From positions 1-36,857 of IMG/VR virus record IMGVR_UViG_3300029267_001447: 36,857 nt of DNA. The stretch is one strand, 5' to 3'. Of the stretch, positions 1 through 7,657 are shown one piece after another; within the stretch, counting starts at the first letter, position 1; every line of letters begins with the position of its first letter. The notes under the pieces are model-generated. The model did no database searches. It saw nothing but the letters and a program-made list of their open reading frames with translations, and was not told where the DNA came from. This stretch comes from a virus. The position numbers and the translations under genes were made by a program.

Positions 1-42
1 ACCAACGGCCGCACCCCGCTCCGGTTCTCCGGGCGGGGCTGA
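1..42 (+). CDS. possible 3' end of a truncated gene
   Basis: An open frame runs from the first base to a TGA at 40-42 (13 residues, ending FSGRG), six bases before the next gene's GTG. It has the tight spacing typical of the phage genes here, so it may be the tail of a gene cut by the window edge. The fragment is too short to assign a function and could be chance. If the window is a circular genome cut at this point, the joined frame meets a stop with no start codon between, so the stretch would then be non-coding. Confidence 0.25.
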   Translation, partial: TNGRTPLRFSGRG

Positions 43-48
43 GGCCGT

Positions 49-336
49 GTGAGCCGCTCCAAGCGCGACACCTGGCCTGACGGCACCCTGGAGGCCCTCG
101 CCAACCCCATGCTACCGTCTCTCGCTGTGGGACAGCACGAAGAGGACACCGGCCTTCGGACGGACGGCCGACCCGTACCGGGCGAAAAGGCCCCCAAGCG
201 CTCGGAGAAGGTGCGCAGCATGTTCGCCCCGGAGGACGTGGAGCGGCTCGACCAGTGGGCCGGCCAGCGCGGGGTCTCGAGGTCGACGGCTGTAGCGCTC
301 ATTGTGCGAGAGCGGCTGAAGGCGGACGGGTTCTAG
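49..336 (+). CDS. small ribbon-helix-helix (CopG/Arc-like) DNA-binding protein
   Basis: This 95-residue protein has a polar, probably disordered N-terminal half. Its C-terminal domain (about residues 52-93) has the pattern of a ribbon-helix-helix fold: a short strand (KVRSMF), a first helix (PEDVERLDQWAGQRG) and a second helix beginning VSRSTAVALIVRERL. Such proteins bind DNA as dimers and are usually repressors or antitoxins. The start is GTG, preceded by a GAGG-like sequence. Its stop codon overlaps the stop of the converging downstream gene in a shared CTAG. No toxin partner is visible, so a phage regulator is more likely than an antitoxin. The fold is inferred from pattern only. Confidence 0.6.
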   Translation: MSRSKRDTWPDGTLEALANPMLPSLAVGQHEEDTGLRTDGRPVPGEKAPKRSEKVRSMFAPEDVERLDQWAGQRGVSRSTAVALIVRERLKADGF

Positions 337-653
337 CCCGCCTTCGCCGCAAGCCGCTTCGCCCGCCTTCGCGCCAGCACGGCCCGTACAACCTGCTCCG
401 CCGCGATGGTCGGACTGCCGCCCTTGGCCATGTCGGCGAGTTCGGCAATCTCTGCCTCGGTGAGCCGTACCCGCAGGGGCTTCGTCTTCCCTCGGGGGAT
501 GCGTTGCCCGACCTCGACCGAGCGCGCCACCACGGGCCCGCCGCAGTCAGGGCAGGGCTTCACGCTCCCCGGGTAGCGGCTGGCGCCCCACCCGCACGCT
601 TGGCAGTCGTACATGGTGCGACGGCGCGCGCGTAGGTGTTCGCCCTTCGGCAT
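333..653 (-). CDS. zinc-ribbon plus RHH-like protein, candidate phage regulator
   Basis: Taking the ATG at 653 gives 106 residues. The N-terminal part has two CxxC pairs (CQAC and CPDC) about 17 residues apart, a zinc ribbon. The C-terminal half (KPLRVRLTEAEIAELADMA, then a second helix and a basic tail) reads as a ribbon-helix-helix domain. The frame is open upstream to 881, but that part overlaps the divergent gene and has no ribosome-binding site. The gene diverges from the long structural operon across a spacer containing an inverted repeat, the usual place for an autoregulated repressor. No CI-like repressor was found elsewhere, so this is the best visible candidate for lysogeny or late-gene control; the role is inferred. 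Confidence 0.6.
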   Translation of the reverse strand: MPKGEHLRARRRTMYDCQACGWGASRYPGSVKPCPDCGGPVVARSVEVGQRIPRGKTKPLRVRLTEAEIAELADMAKGGSPTIAAEQVVRAVLARRRAKRLAAKAG

Positions 654-654
654 T

Positions 655-699
655 GACACATATTGCAACATTCGGCGGTGTTGTGCTACGTATCGTGTC
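655..699. promoter_or_regulatory. inverted repeat in divergent promoter region
   Basis: The spacer between the minus-strand regulator (start 653) and the first structural-operon gene (start 799) is locally AT-rich. It contains nested inverted repeats: GACAC (655-659) with GTGTC (695-699), and CAACA (666-670) with TGTTG (679-683). A perfect TTGACA -35 hexamer lies at 653-658 on the plus strand, but no convincing -10 follows at 16-18 bp. TTGCAA (663-668) and TACGTA (687-692) are a weaker pair with 18-bp spacing. Together this suggests an operator-promoter region. A 33-codon frame at 701-802 also lies here but lacks a ribosome-binding site. Confidence 0.4.
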
Positions 700-798
700 G
701 ATGGCGACCGACTTTCGGACCCGAGCTTCACGCCTGCGGCGTGCTGGCGCCTGCAAGGACCGTGGGTCGGCCCGTCCATCGCCTTCCCGGGAGGTTTC

Positions 799-1383
799 GT
801 GACCGCACCGCGCCCCCTGGACGCCGACCACCGCAAGCGTGCTCGGGAGATGGCCGAGGCCCAGGTGCCGGACTCCGTCATCCTCGAGGCGCTTCAGGCC
901 GACGTGTACGAGGCAACCACCGACCCGCGCATGCGGGCGATGATGCTCGCGGGCCTACAGGAACTCGACCCGGCCGACGCGCTCGAACTCCGCAAGTTCC
1001 GCGGTCGAGGCCGCGCGTGGATGCAACTCGCGCTCGTGGCCTGCGCCATGGGCTACGCGCTGAACGCTCGGAAAGAGCGCTTCCGCCCCGAGGAGTGGCC
1101 AGAGGGCACCGACCCCGCGGACGAGGGGTACAAGCGCATCGCTCCAGTCGAGGCTAGCGCCCTGCAGTACGCGTTCCGCAACCTCGTGGCCATCGACGCC
1201 AACGCGCTCACCGAAGACGCCCAGAAGGAAGCTCAGGCGCTTCTGGACGGCGGCGAAGGTGAGGCGGGCATGCTGCTGCTGCAGGTGGGGCGCACGGTGG
1301 GGATTCCCCGCGCAGCGCTCGACGCGATCGAGGAGTGGCTCGGGGTCGAGTCGTCCGATGCTGGAGAGGCGGTACCCGCGTGA
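799..1383 (+). CDS. hypothetical protein, possible small terminase-position gene
   Basis: The GTG at 799 is preceded by GGGAGG and gives 194 residues. The frame is open further upstream, but that part covers the divergent promoter region and lacks a good start. The protein is acidic and mostly helical by composition, with a hydrophobic stretch (WMQLALVACAMGYALNA) near the middle. It opens the gene cluster that leads to the large terminase, where the small terminase subunit often lies. An early segment (RAREMAEAQVPDSVILEAL) could be a helix-turn-helix, but I cannot assign it confidently. Its stop overlaps the next start (TGATG), so the two are translationally coupled. Confidence 0.65.
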   Translation: MTAPRPLDADHRKRAREMAEAQVPDSVILEALQADVYEATTDPRMRAMMLAGLQELDPADALELRKFRGRGRAWMQLALVACAMGYALNARKERFRPEEWPEGTDPADEGYKRIAPVEASALQYAFRNLVAIDANALTEDAQKEAQALLDGGEGEAGMLLLQVGRTVGIPRAALDAIEEWLGVESSDAGEAVPA

Positions 1384-1598
1384 TGGCCCGCAAGCACTTC
1401 CAGAACAAGCTCTGGCATATGTACGACGCGCGAGAGCCTGTGACTCGCTGGGGGATGACCCACGCGCGACGTCATGACCGGCGGCAGCTCAAGCGCGAGC
1501 TGGCGGTGGAGCTTGGTGAATCCACCACGGAAATGCCCTCGAGCCCCGGCGTGACACCCGAAGACCCTCGACTATCCACCAAGGAGGGCGAGCGATGA
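1383..1598 (+). CDS. small hypothetical protein
   Basis: A 71-residue protein whose ATG overlaps the stop of the previous gene (TGATG) and whose TGA overlaps the next ATG (ATGA). The N-terminal half is basic and aromatic (ARKHFQNKLWHMYDAREPV); the C-terminal half is polar and proline-rich, probably disordered. No family is recognised. Coding status rests on the coupled overlaps at both ends and on its place in a compact operon. Confidence 0.5.
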   Translation: MARKHFQNKLWHMYDAREPVTRWGMTHARRHDRRQLKRELAVELGESTTEMPSSPGVTPEDPRLSTKEGER

Positions 1599-1729
1599 CG
1601 AGCCAAGCCCTGCATGGACTCATCCTGCTGGCCTCGCCCCCAAACCCATGGTGGACTCAGCGCTCCCTCGGGGAAGCGGTGAAAGTGTGGGGCGTGGCGC
1701 TGAGCAACCGGTGCGGGAGCGAGCGATGA
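1595..1729 (+). CDS. small hypothetical protein (44 aa)
   Basis: This short frame has one of the strongest ribosome-binding sites in the window: AAGGAGGG at 1581-1588, six bases before the ATG at 1595. Its start overlaps the previous stop as ATGA, and its stop at 1727-1729 overlaps the next gene's ATG (1726) the same way. The peptide begins MTSQALHGLILLAS, then PPNPWW, and ends with a basic tail. The hydrophobic part is too short for a convincing membrane span. The function is unknown. Confidence 0.5.
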   Translation: MTSQALHGLILLASPPNPWWTQRSLGEAVKVWGVALSNRCGSER

Positions 1730-2466
1730 CCCCCGAAGAAGTCCGCCGCATCCTCGACCCCGAGCGCCGCCGCGCAGGCTTCGAAGCGTGGAAGGCTGAG
1801 CAGCGGGAAGCGCTCCAAGCGAGCAGCGAAGCCGAGGGCGGGACTGTGCAGTGGACGAGCACGCCGCCCGTGGAGCCGCTCCACACCGGCAGAGTGGGCG
1901 ACAGCGGGACTTGCGCCTCGAAAGGGCTGGATGATGTGGGCCAGCCGCAGCCCGCTGCTGCCCACCCTGGCGAGGCGGAGTCGCTCAGCGGATTTGCGGC
2001 CTGGCTCCCAACGCCGGAGCAGACGAGACGGTTTTGGGGCAACGACCCCATGGGACCACGTCGGGAGCTGGCCGACGAGATGCAGCGGCAGCGCGATTCC
2101 GCAGAGGCGGAAATGCGGGAGGCGCTAGGGAAGCTGGTCGCGCAGCGCATCTCCTCGAAGGTCGAGTGCGAGAGCGTGATGCAGACGACCGACGGAGCAT
2201 TCGAGGTCCACCTGGCGGTGGACGCGTGTGACTACGATTGGCATCTCTCCGAGCCGCCGCAGGGCGAGTTCAAGCTGAGTTGGGGGCGGTGCCCGCACCG
2301 GTACGCGTGGCAGGCAACCGCTCGCATCCCCGTCGCAGGGGCCGCCCAGGTGCTCCGTGATGCGTTGGGCGACGAAGCTCTGGCCGCGCTCCAGCCCAAG
2401 CTCGAGGTCCGCGACGGCGTCGCTACCATCACACGCAAAACGTTGCGCAAGGATGGTGGTGGGTGA
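1726..2466 (+). CDS. hypothetical protein upstream of the terminase
   Basis: A 246-residue protein starting at an ATG in an ATGA overlap, with GGGAG six bases upstream. The N-terminal third is charged and helical (TPEEVRRILDPERRRAGFEAW), the middle is low-complexity, residues about 105-145 look coiled-coil, and the C-terminal 100 residues form a more compact domain. It sits directly before the large terminase, so a packaging role such as small terminase subunit is possible but not shown by motif. The last codons overlap the palindromic element at 2437-2454, which makes the protein end in KTLRKDGGG. Confidence 0.6.
   Translation: MTPEEVRRILDPERRRAGFEAWKAEQREALQASSEAEGGTVQWTSTPPVEPLHTGRVGDSGTCASKGLDDVGQPQPAAAHPGEAESLSGFAAWLPTPEQTRRFWGNDPMGPRRELADEMQRQRDSAEAEMREALGKLVAQRISSKVECESVMQTTDGAFEVHLAVDACDYDWHLSEPPQGEFKLSWGRCPHRYAWQATARIPVAGAAQVLRDALGDEALAALQPKLEVRDGVATITRKTLRKDGGG
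2437..2454 (+). repeat. start-associated palindromic element, copy 1
   Basis: Exact match to the consensus AAAACGTTGCGCAAGGAT. It lies in the last codons of the preceding gene, with its AAGGA end 12 bases before the terminase ATG at 2466, so it may act both as a protein-binding site and as a spaced Shine-Dalgarno sequence. Confidence 0.8.
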
Positions 2467-4016
2467 TGCTCCGCTCGGCCCTCACCAGCCTCTTCGCCCT
2501 CCGCCTGGCCACCAGCACGGTAGGCCCCGCGCCTCTCCCCGTGGAGCGGTACTGCGAGGGGCACGAGATGCAGGAGCGGTTCGTCGCCGACGAGCGCCGC
2601 GTCATCGTGGCCATTCTCGGCCGGCGGTCGGGCAAGACGGTGGGATTCGCCGTGAAGGCGGTTCGGAGTGCTCAGGGCGGCAAGCCGGGGTTCTGGGTCG
2701 TCTACATCACCCGGACGCGGAAGAACGCGAAGAAGCAGGTCTGGCCGTGGATCAAGAAAATCCTGCGGGAGTCGAACATCCCACACAAGGTCAACGAGTC
2801 GGACCTCTCCGTCGAGCTTGAAGGCGCAGCCGGCATCATGCTGGGCGGAGCCGACGACATCGCGGAGATTGAGAAGTACCGCGGCTTTGCGCTGGTGGGC
2901 GCCATCATCGACGAGTGCGGCATCTACCCGTCGAACCTGCTGGAGACGCTCATCGACGAGGTCATTGAGCCGGCGACGATCGACACGGGCGGATGGATGG
3001 TGTTTGGCGGGACGCCGGGGTACGTGCTCATCGGCCGCTGGTACGAACTGAGCGGGCCGCACGTGAAGGACGCGGCGAACTGCGGCGTCTACCGGGGCAA
3101 CCTGCGGAGCAACCCGCACCTGCGCTCCGACCTGCCGCCGGAGGAGCGAGCTGAGGCGGTCGAGGCGTTTCTCGAGGACGTCCGCAAGCGCAACGGGTGG
3201 GGCGAGGACCACCCGACCTATGTCCGCGAATGGCTGGGTCGCTGGGCGCAGGACGACGAAGCCCTGGTGTTCCCGCTGAGCGCGAACGCGAACGACTACC
3301 GGAACGACCAGCAGGGCCCGTGGGGCCTCCCGTCGACGACCCCGAGCGGCTTTCCGCTGGCGCAGTCCGACTGGCGCGTGGTCCTGGGCATCGACGTGGG
3401 GCAGACCTCGCCGAGCGCGTACGTCGTGCTGGCGACGCACCCCAGCCTGAAGCGCACGTTCATCCTCCACGCGGAGAAGCACACCGGCCAGCTGATCCAC
3501 GAGATGGATGCGCTGGTCCGGAAGCTCAAGAGGCGTTTCGCGGTGCGCTGGGGCGGCCGGGAGACGTTGCCCGCGGTGGTCATCGACGCCGGCGGCATGG
3601 GCAAGCAGCACGCCGAGGAGCTCCGTCGACGGTGGAAGTTGCCGAACGAGGCCGCCGACAAGCGAGACAAGGCGTCGGCAATCTCCGTCACTCGAGACGC
3701 GCTCCGGTGCGGGCGGCTGCAGCTGCTGGTGGGGGATGGTGCCTCGGAGAACCCGACGAAGCCGCTGTCGGACGAGTTGCACGTGCTCGTCTGGAACGAC
3801 GACCGCGACGACATCGAGGACGGCCAGGAAGACCACTGCACGGACGCGATGCTCTACGGGTATCGGCGCATCCGTGACTACACGCGACATGAGCCCGACC
3901 CTGGGCCGAAGAGAGGGACTGACGCATGGTTCAAGCAGGAAGAGCAAAGACTCCTCGACGCCGCAAAGCGAAAGGCGCGCAAGAAGAAGCGCAGCAGGGG
4001 GCGTCGGGTGGCGTGA
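2466..4016 (+). CDS. terL: terminase large subunit
   Basis: The 516-residue ATPase-nuclease that packages DNA into the prohead through the portal. The ATPase domain has a Walker A motif GRRSGKT (residues 52-58), a Walker B LVGAIIDE (143-150) and a coupling motif GGTP (181-184). The C-terminal RNase H-like nuclease shows its metal-binding acidic residues in GIDVGQTS (D310), VIDAGG (D374) and HCTDAM (D460). Its length is typical of the family. The C-terminus is strongly basic. The start is the ATG at 2466, coupled by a TGATG overlap to the previous gene; a GTG one codon earlier is an alternative. The stop overlaps the next GTG. Confidence 0.95.
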   Translation: MLRSALTSLFALRLATSTVGPAPLPVERYCEGHEMQERFVADERRVIVAILGRRSGKTVGFAVKAVRSAQGGKPGFWVVYITRTRKNAKKQVWPWIKKILRESNIPHKVNESDLSVELEGAAGIMLGGADDIAEIEKYRGFALVGAIIDECGIYPSNLLETLIDEVIEPATIDTGGWMVFGGTPGYVLIGRWYELSGPHVKDAANCGVYRGNLRSNPHLRSDLPPEERAEAVEAFLEDVRKRNGWGEDHPTYVREWLGRWAQDDEALVFPLSANANDYRNDQQGPWGLPSTTPSGFPLAQSDWRVVLGIDVGQTSPSAYVVLATHPSLKRTFILHAEKHTGQLIHEMDALVRKLKRRFAVRWGGRETLPAVVIDAGGMGKQHAEELRRRWKLPNEAADKRDKASAISVTRDALRCGRLQLLVGDGASENPTKPLSDELHVLVWNDDRDDIEDGQEDHCTDAMLYGYRRIRDYTRHEPDPGPKRGTDAWFKQEEQRLLDAAKRKARKKKRSRGRRVA

Positions 4017-4225
4017 AGCCGTCTCGAGATGTCCGCGCGGCCATGGTCCGCGACGCCGAGCGCCGCCTCGTGAAGGTGCAGGGGGTGTCGGTGGAGTACA
4101 CGCCGAGCCAGCACGTCACGGAGCAGGAGGCGTACCGACTCGCCGATGCTGTCCGGCACCTGATGCTGCGGGAGGGGTTGCTTGTGCGAGGCGACTTCAC
4201 GATCCGCTCGGAGAAGCCGCGATGA
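4013..4225 (+). CDS. small hypothetical protein
   Basis: A 70-residue protein starting at the GTG that overlaps the terminase stop (GTGA). The same frame is open to an ATG at 3926, but that extension would only mirror the basic terminase tail. Sequence: a basic N-terminus, a short beta-like stretch (LVKVQGVSVEYTP), then a helix (EQEAYRLADAVRHLMLREGL). No family is recognised. Its position between terminase and portal is where podoviruses often carry small unknown proteins. It ends in an ATGA overlap with the next gene. Confidence 0.55.
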   Translation: MKPSRDVRAAMVRDAERRLVKVQGVSVEYTPSQHVTEQEAYRLADAVRHLMLREGLLVRGDFTIRSEKPR

Positions 4226-4710
4226 TTCGCCCGGCCACCATCCGAGAGCTCAGCCTCATTCGGGCCAGCTGGTGCCGAGCGTGGAACGTGCGTGGTATCG
4301 ACCTGCGCCACGGGATGCTGGCATGGGGGGGAGGCCGAAAGCTCGCGCCTGCCATGGCCCGCCGCATGCACTCGTGCCTCGTCGACGGCCTCACGTCCCC
4401 AAGCACGTGTCTGGTCTACGCCGTGCCCCCAGTGGACGATGACGCCGGCTCTCAGCCGCTTGCGTGGCTGTGTCGCGAGCTCGTTGAGCGCGGCGGTGAG
4501 CCGCACTTCGTAGCCCTGCACTTCGTCTACACCATCGCCAAGGCCCGCTCTCGGGGTCTGGCCTCTGAACTTCTGCGCTTTGCCAACGGTGAGGCGCTCG
4601 CCCTCGAGGTGCCTCTGCGCCCCACGCACGAGAACGCGGCGGGAGCCGCACTGCTTCGAAAGCTGAACGATGACCGCCAGCGTACCGATCGACACCAAGC
4701 AGCCGTCTGA
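4222..4710 (+). CDS. GNAT-like acetyltransferase
   Basis: A 162-residue protein with features of the GNAT fold. The N-terminus (IRPATIRELSLIRASWCRAW) matches the usual first strand and helix, and HFVALHFVYTIAKARSRGLASELLRFA (about 93-119) resembles strand 4 and the acetyl-CoA-binding loop R-x-x-G-x-A followed by a helix. In this family the loop holds the pyrophosphate of acetyl-CoA. The substrate is unknown. Acetyltransferase-like genes next to portal genes occur in several podoviruses. The ATG overlaps the preceding stop as ATGA, and the 3' end overlaps the portal gene by 41 bases. The assignment rests on pattern only. Confidence 0.5.
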   Translation: MIRPATIRELSLIRASWCRAWNVRGIDLRHGMLAWGGGRKLAPAMARRMHSCLVDGLTSPSTCLVYAVPPVDDDAGSQPLAWLCRELVERGGEPHFVALHFVYTIAKARSRGLASELLRFANGEALALEVPLRPTHENAAGAALLRKLNDDRQRTDRHQAAV

Positions 4711-6583
4711 CCTCCGATGGTGGAAGGCCAAGCGCGGGGAGACTGCCGACGCAGTCTGGTCCGCCTTTGAGATCGCCAGAGACCACGACGAAGGGCGCCG
4801 CGACCGCTACACGCGCTGTCGGCAAATCTACGAGTCCGGCATCAGCGAGGCCAGCGACGAGAACACCGACACGGACGACTCCGTCTCGCATGTCAGCCGC
4901 GACAACATCGTGGCCAGCATCATCGAGACCGCGGAGTCGAAGCTGCTCGAGCACCGGCCCGACCCCATGATCCTCACCTCCGGCGGCAACCCGGAGCTGC
5001 GCCAGCAGGCCGAGCTCCTCACGCAGTGGACCAAGGCCGCATGCGAGGAGATTGGCCTACACGACGTGGTGGAGAAGGCGTGGATGGAGGCCATGGTGTG
5101 CGGCTCAGGTGCCTATCGCGTGTTTGAGCGCGACGGCGAGCCCGCGTGCGAAATCGTCTTCTGCGAGGACGTATTCGTCGACCCCGAGGAGGCACACCAC
5201 GAGTGCGTCATGACGTACTACCGACAGCAGGTTATCGACCGCGGCGTCCTGGTCGAGATGTACCCAGACCACAAGGGCTCGATCGAAGGCGCCGCGTCGT
5301 CGGCTGCCACGGAGATCGAGCGCGAAAAGAGACTGGCTGCGAACGACAGCAGCACGGCCGACATGGTGACGGTGGTCACTGCGTGGCGCGTCGCCCCGTC
5401 GAAGCGTAGGCCCGGACGAGTTGCCGTGGTGCTTCACGGCGGGCAGTCAAACGTACTGCTCGATAATGGCGAGTACGACGATCGGCGACCACCGTTCACG
5501 TTCTTCCACTACCGCCGCCGCTCGCGTGCATTCTGGGGCACCGGCCTCGTCACCATGCTTGCGCCGATTCAGGCGGAGATCGACGAGATGGGCGAAATCA
5601 TCGACGAGTCCCTTTCGTCGTTTGTCCCCCAAGCGTGGGTTGAAGAGGGCTCGGTCAAGGTCAAGGAGGTCGACGACGAGACCGGCTGTTACTACACGTA
5701 CAGCGGCAAGCCGCCCCTGTTCTTCGACCCCTCTGGCCAGGCCGCAATGGGCCAACGCCAGTGGCAAGAGACCCGGATGCAGCGCGGATACCACATGGCT
5801 GGCGTCTCGAGTACCGAGGCGGGCGCCATGAAGGAGGCCGGGCTCAACTCCGGCAAGGCGCTCAACGTCCACCAGGACATCAAGTCGCAGCGTCTCGTTC
5901 GCAAGTCGATGCACATCGAGGACGGCTACAAGGACGGTTTTCGCCGCGTCATCGATGTTGCCGACCAGATCGTGGCCGACGAAGACGAGCGCGGCGACGA
6001 CCCCGAAGAGCACGTCACGGACGCACGGATGGTGTACCTCGCCGGCAGCGGGGAGGACCTCCGGGAGCTGTCGTACTTCGACGCGCGCATCTCCGATGCG
6101 ATGTTCAAGTGCGAGATCTACCCCGTGTCGAAGCTGGCCGATTCCCCCGCCGCGCGGTTCCAGCAGGTGACGGAGATGATGAATTCTGGCCTGTTCGAGC
6201 AGGAGGAGGGACTGGACCTGCTGGACTTCCCCGACGTGAAGGCGGCGACAGAAGCCCGTCTCGCGACGAAGCGCTGGGCCCGGAAGCTCGTCGACCTCGC
6301 CGCGCGCGGTGAGAAGATGGCCGCTGAGGTCTCCCCGCTGGACGACCTGCCGGAGATCATCCGGTACGGCACCGTGACGCACGCCCTGATGCGCTACGAG
6401 GGCGTCAGCCTCGAGAAGCTCCAGAACGTCCGCGACGTCATCACGCGCGCCGAGAGCGAGCAACGCAAGCTCACCGCGCCGCCGCCTGGAGCCCCGCCAG
6501 CAGGAGCCGCTCCCGCACCCCCGCCCCCCGGCGCCGACGGCATGATGCCCGCGCCTCCGATGCCGCCTGTCCCCACGATGTGA
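4670..6583 (+). CDS. portal protein (head-tail connector)
   Basis: A 637-residue acidic protein in the position and of the size of podoviral portals. It forms the ring at the capsid vertex through which DNA enters and leaves. Supporting features are gene order (terminase, portal, scaffold, capsid) and a conserved-looking central region with GTGLVTMLAPIQAEIDEMGEII followed by a long helical segment, as in the portal stem. The C-terminal 50 residues are a Pro/Ala-rich tail (APPPGAPPAGAAPAPPPPGA), probably disordered. The start at 4670 lies inside the end of the acetyltransferase-like gene. Confidence 0.88.
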   Translation: MTASVPIDTKQPSDLRWWKAKRGETADAVWSAFEIARDHDEGRRDRYTRCRQIYESGISEASDENTDTDDSVSHVSRDNIVASIIETAESKLLEHRPDPMILTSGGNPELRQQAELLTQWTKAACEEIGLHDVVEKAWMEAMVCGSGAYRVFERDGEPACEIVFCEDVFVDPEEAHHECVMTYYRQQVIDRGVLVEMYPDHKGSIEGAASSAATEIEREKRLAANDSSTADMVTVVTAWRVAPSKRRPGRVAVVLHGGQSNVLLDNGEYDDRRPPFTFFHYRRRSRAFWGTGLVTMLAPIQAEIDEMGEIIDESLSSFVPQAWVEEGSVKVKEVDDETGCYYTYSGKPPLFFDPSGQAAMGQRQWQETRMQRGYHMAGVSSTEAGAMKEAGLNSGKALNVHQDIKSQRLVRKSMHIEDGYKDGFRRVIDVADQIVADEDERGDDPEEHVTDARMVYLAGSGEDLRELSYFDARISDAMFKCEIYPVSKLADSPAARFQQVTEMMNSGLFEQEEGLDLLDFPDVKAATEARLATKRWARKLVDLAARGEKMAAEVSPLDDLPEIIRYGTVTHALMRYEGVSLEKLQNVRDVITRAESEQRKLTAPPPGAPPAGAAPAPPPPGADGMMPAPPMPPVPTM

Positions 6584-6586
6584 CCC

Positions 6587-7564
6587 ATGGCCACGACAAC
6601 CGAAATCATCGACGAAATCCCCGACGAGTCCACTCTGCTGCAAGCCGCGTCCACGTTCGACGACGAGCCAGACGGCGACGCCCAGACCGCCCCGTCTGCG
6701 AAAAACGTTGCGCATGGTTCGGGGGAGGCCCGGCAGCAGAGCCAGCAGGAAGGTGAGCAGGCGCCTCCCGCGGGGCCGCCCGGCCTCGCCGAGCTCCGCC
6801 AGATCGCGAGCGAGCGAGCGGCCAAGATGCGCGAGGCCCCGAAGGAGCCGGCCCAGCCGGCCCAGCCCGCCGCCCCCGACCTGTCGCAACTCGCCGATGC
6901 GATGAGCGGAGCAGGCAACATGCGGAAGGCGATCGAGGCGCTCAAGTCCGGCGACCTCAGCGAGATTGCCAAGCTGGCCGGAACCGACGCCGCCACCATC
7001 ATCGAGCAGGCCACGTCGCGGCAGCTCAAGGGCGACCACGTGGCCAACCTCCAGCGGGAGGTCGCCTCACTCCGTGAGGCCCTCGCGAAGCAGGGCAAGC
7101 CCGAGGGGGTGATGACCCGCGAGGACTACGAGGAGGCCCGGAAGAAGGAGGCTGACGAGGCGTGGGTGCGGCAGTTGAACGACGACTTCGCGCGCCTCGT
7201 GCATCCGGAAAACGGTAGCGAAGACTACAGAACGTTGCGCAAGGTTGACGACACGACGCGAGCCATGCATGCTCAGTACGCCGAGAGGCTTTTGAACGCT
7301 GCGGGCAAACCCGTGACGGCGCAAGAGATCGCCAGACTGGCGAACGATAGCCTCGAAGCACTGGCCCAGCAGTTAGTCGGCCCCGCCCAGCAGCAAATCG
7401 GCGGCACTTCGGAAGCAGGCGCAACCTCGCCACCCCTCACGACGCAGCGTCGCGTGCAGGTCCCCGACAACCGAGCCGCCGCAGAGGCCGTCGGAACTCT
7501 CCCCGACTTCTCAGACGAAGCCGCCTATCTAGCCAGAGCGCGGAAGGCAGCGGAAGCCGAGTAG
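6587..7564 (+). CDS. capsid scaffolding protein
   Basis: A 325-residue acidic, low-complexity protein between portal and major capsid genes, as expected for a scaffold that guides prohead assembly and then leaves. It has an acidic N-terminus (EIIDEIPDESTLL), a Pro/Gln/Ala-rich middle, a helical coiled-coil-like part (LQREVASLREALAKQG and on, about 148-215) and a Q/A-rich C-terminus ending in the helical segment FSDEAAYLARARKAAEAE. It starts three bases after the portal stop with no clear Shine-Dalgarno, which suggests coupling. Unusually, it carries two copies of the dispersed palindromic element (6701 and 7231) read in different frames. Confidence 0.8.
   Translation: MATTTEIIDEIPDESTLLQAASTFDDEPDGDAQTAPSAKNVAHGSGEARQQSQQEGEQAPPAGPPGLAELRQIASERAAKMREAPKEPAQPAQPAAPDLSQLADAMSGAGNMRKAIEALKSGDLSEIAKLAGTDAATIIEQATSRQLKGDHVANLQREVASLREALAKQGKPEGVMTREDYEEARKKEADEAWVRQLNDDFARLVHPENGSEDYRTLRKVDDTTRAMHAQYAERLLNAAGKPVTAQEIARLANDSLEALAQQLVGPAQQQIGGTSEAGATSPPLTTQRRVQVPDNRAAAEAVGTLPDFSDEAAYLARARKAAEAE
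6701..6717 (+). repeat. palindromic element, copy 2 (inside scaffold gene)
   Basis: AAAAACGTTGCGCATGG, differing from the consensus at the A-to-T after GCA. It is read as KNVAHG in the scaffold, a different frame from the KTLRK reading of other copies, so DNA sequence rather than protein appears to be conserved. No gene starts nearby in a plausible frame. Confidence 0.7.
7231..7246 (+). repeat. palindromic element, copy 3 (inside scaffold gene)
   Basis: AACGTTGCGCAAGGTT, matching the core and most of the right flank; preceded by ACAG rather than AA. It is read as RTLRKV within the scaffold. No gene start follows closely, so this copy cannot serve as a ribosome-binding site. Confidence 0.7.
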
Positions 7565-7657
7565 ATCGCATGGGGCCAGAACCCCGAGAGACACGGTCTG
7601 TAGAGACGCCCACGCGTTCATCGCGTGCTGTGCAGTCGCGGCGGCTGGAGCCGCAAG

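Noticed and set aside
701-802. 33-codon frame upstream of the first structural-operon gene, ending in a GTGA overlap
   Set aside because: The overlap is suggestive, but there is no ribosome-binding site and the Arg/Ser-rich sequence looks like spacer DNA; could be a leader peptide but not supported enough to list.
2232-3947. Long minus-strand open frame (571 aa) opposite the terminase
   Set aside because: It is a shadow of the terminase gene caused by high GC; the terminase frame has all motifs and the shadow has no recognisable domain or ribosome-binding site.
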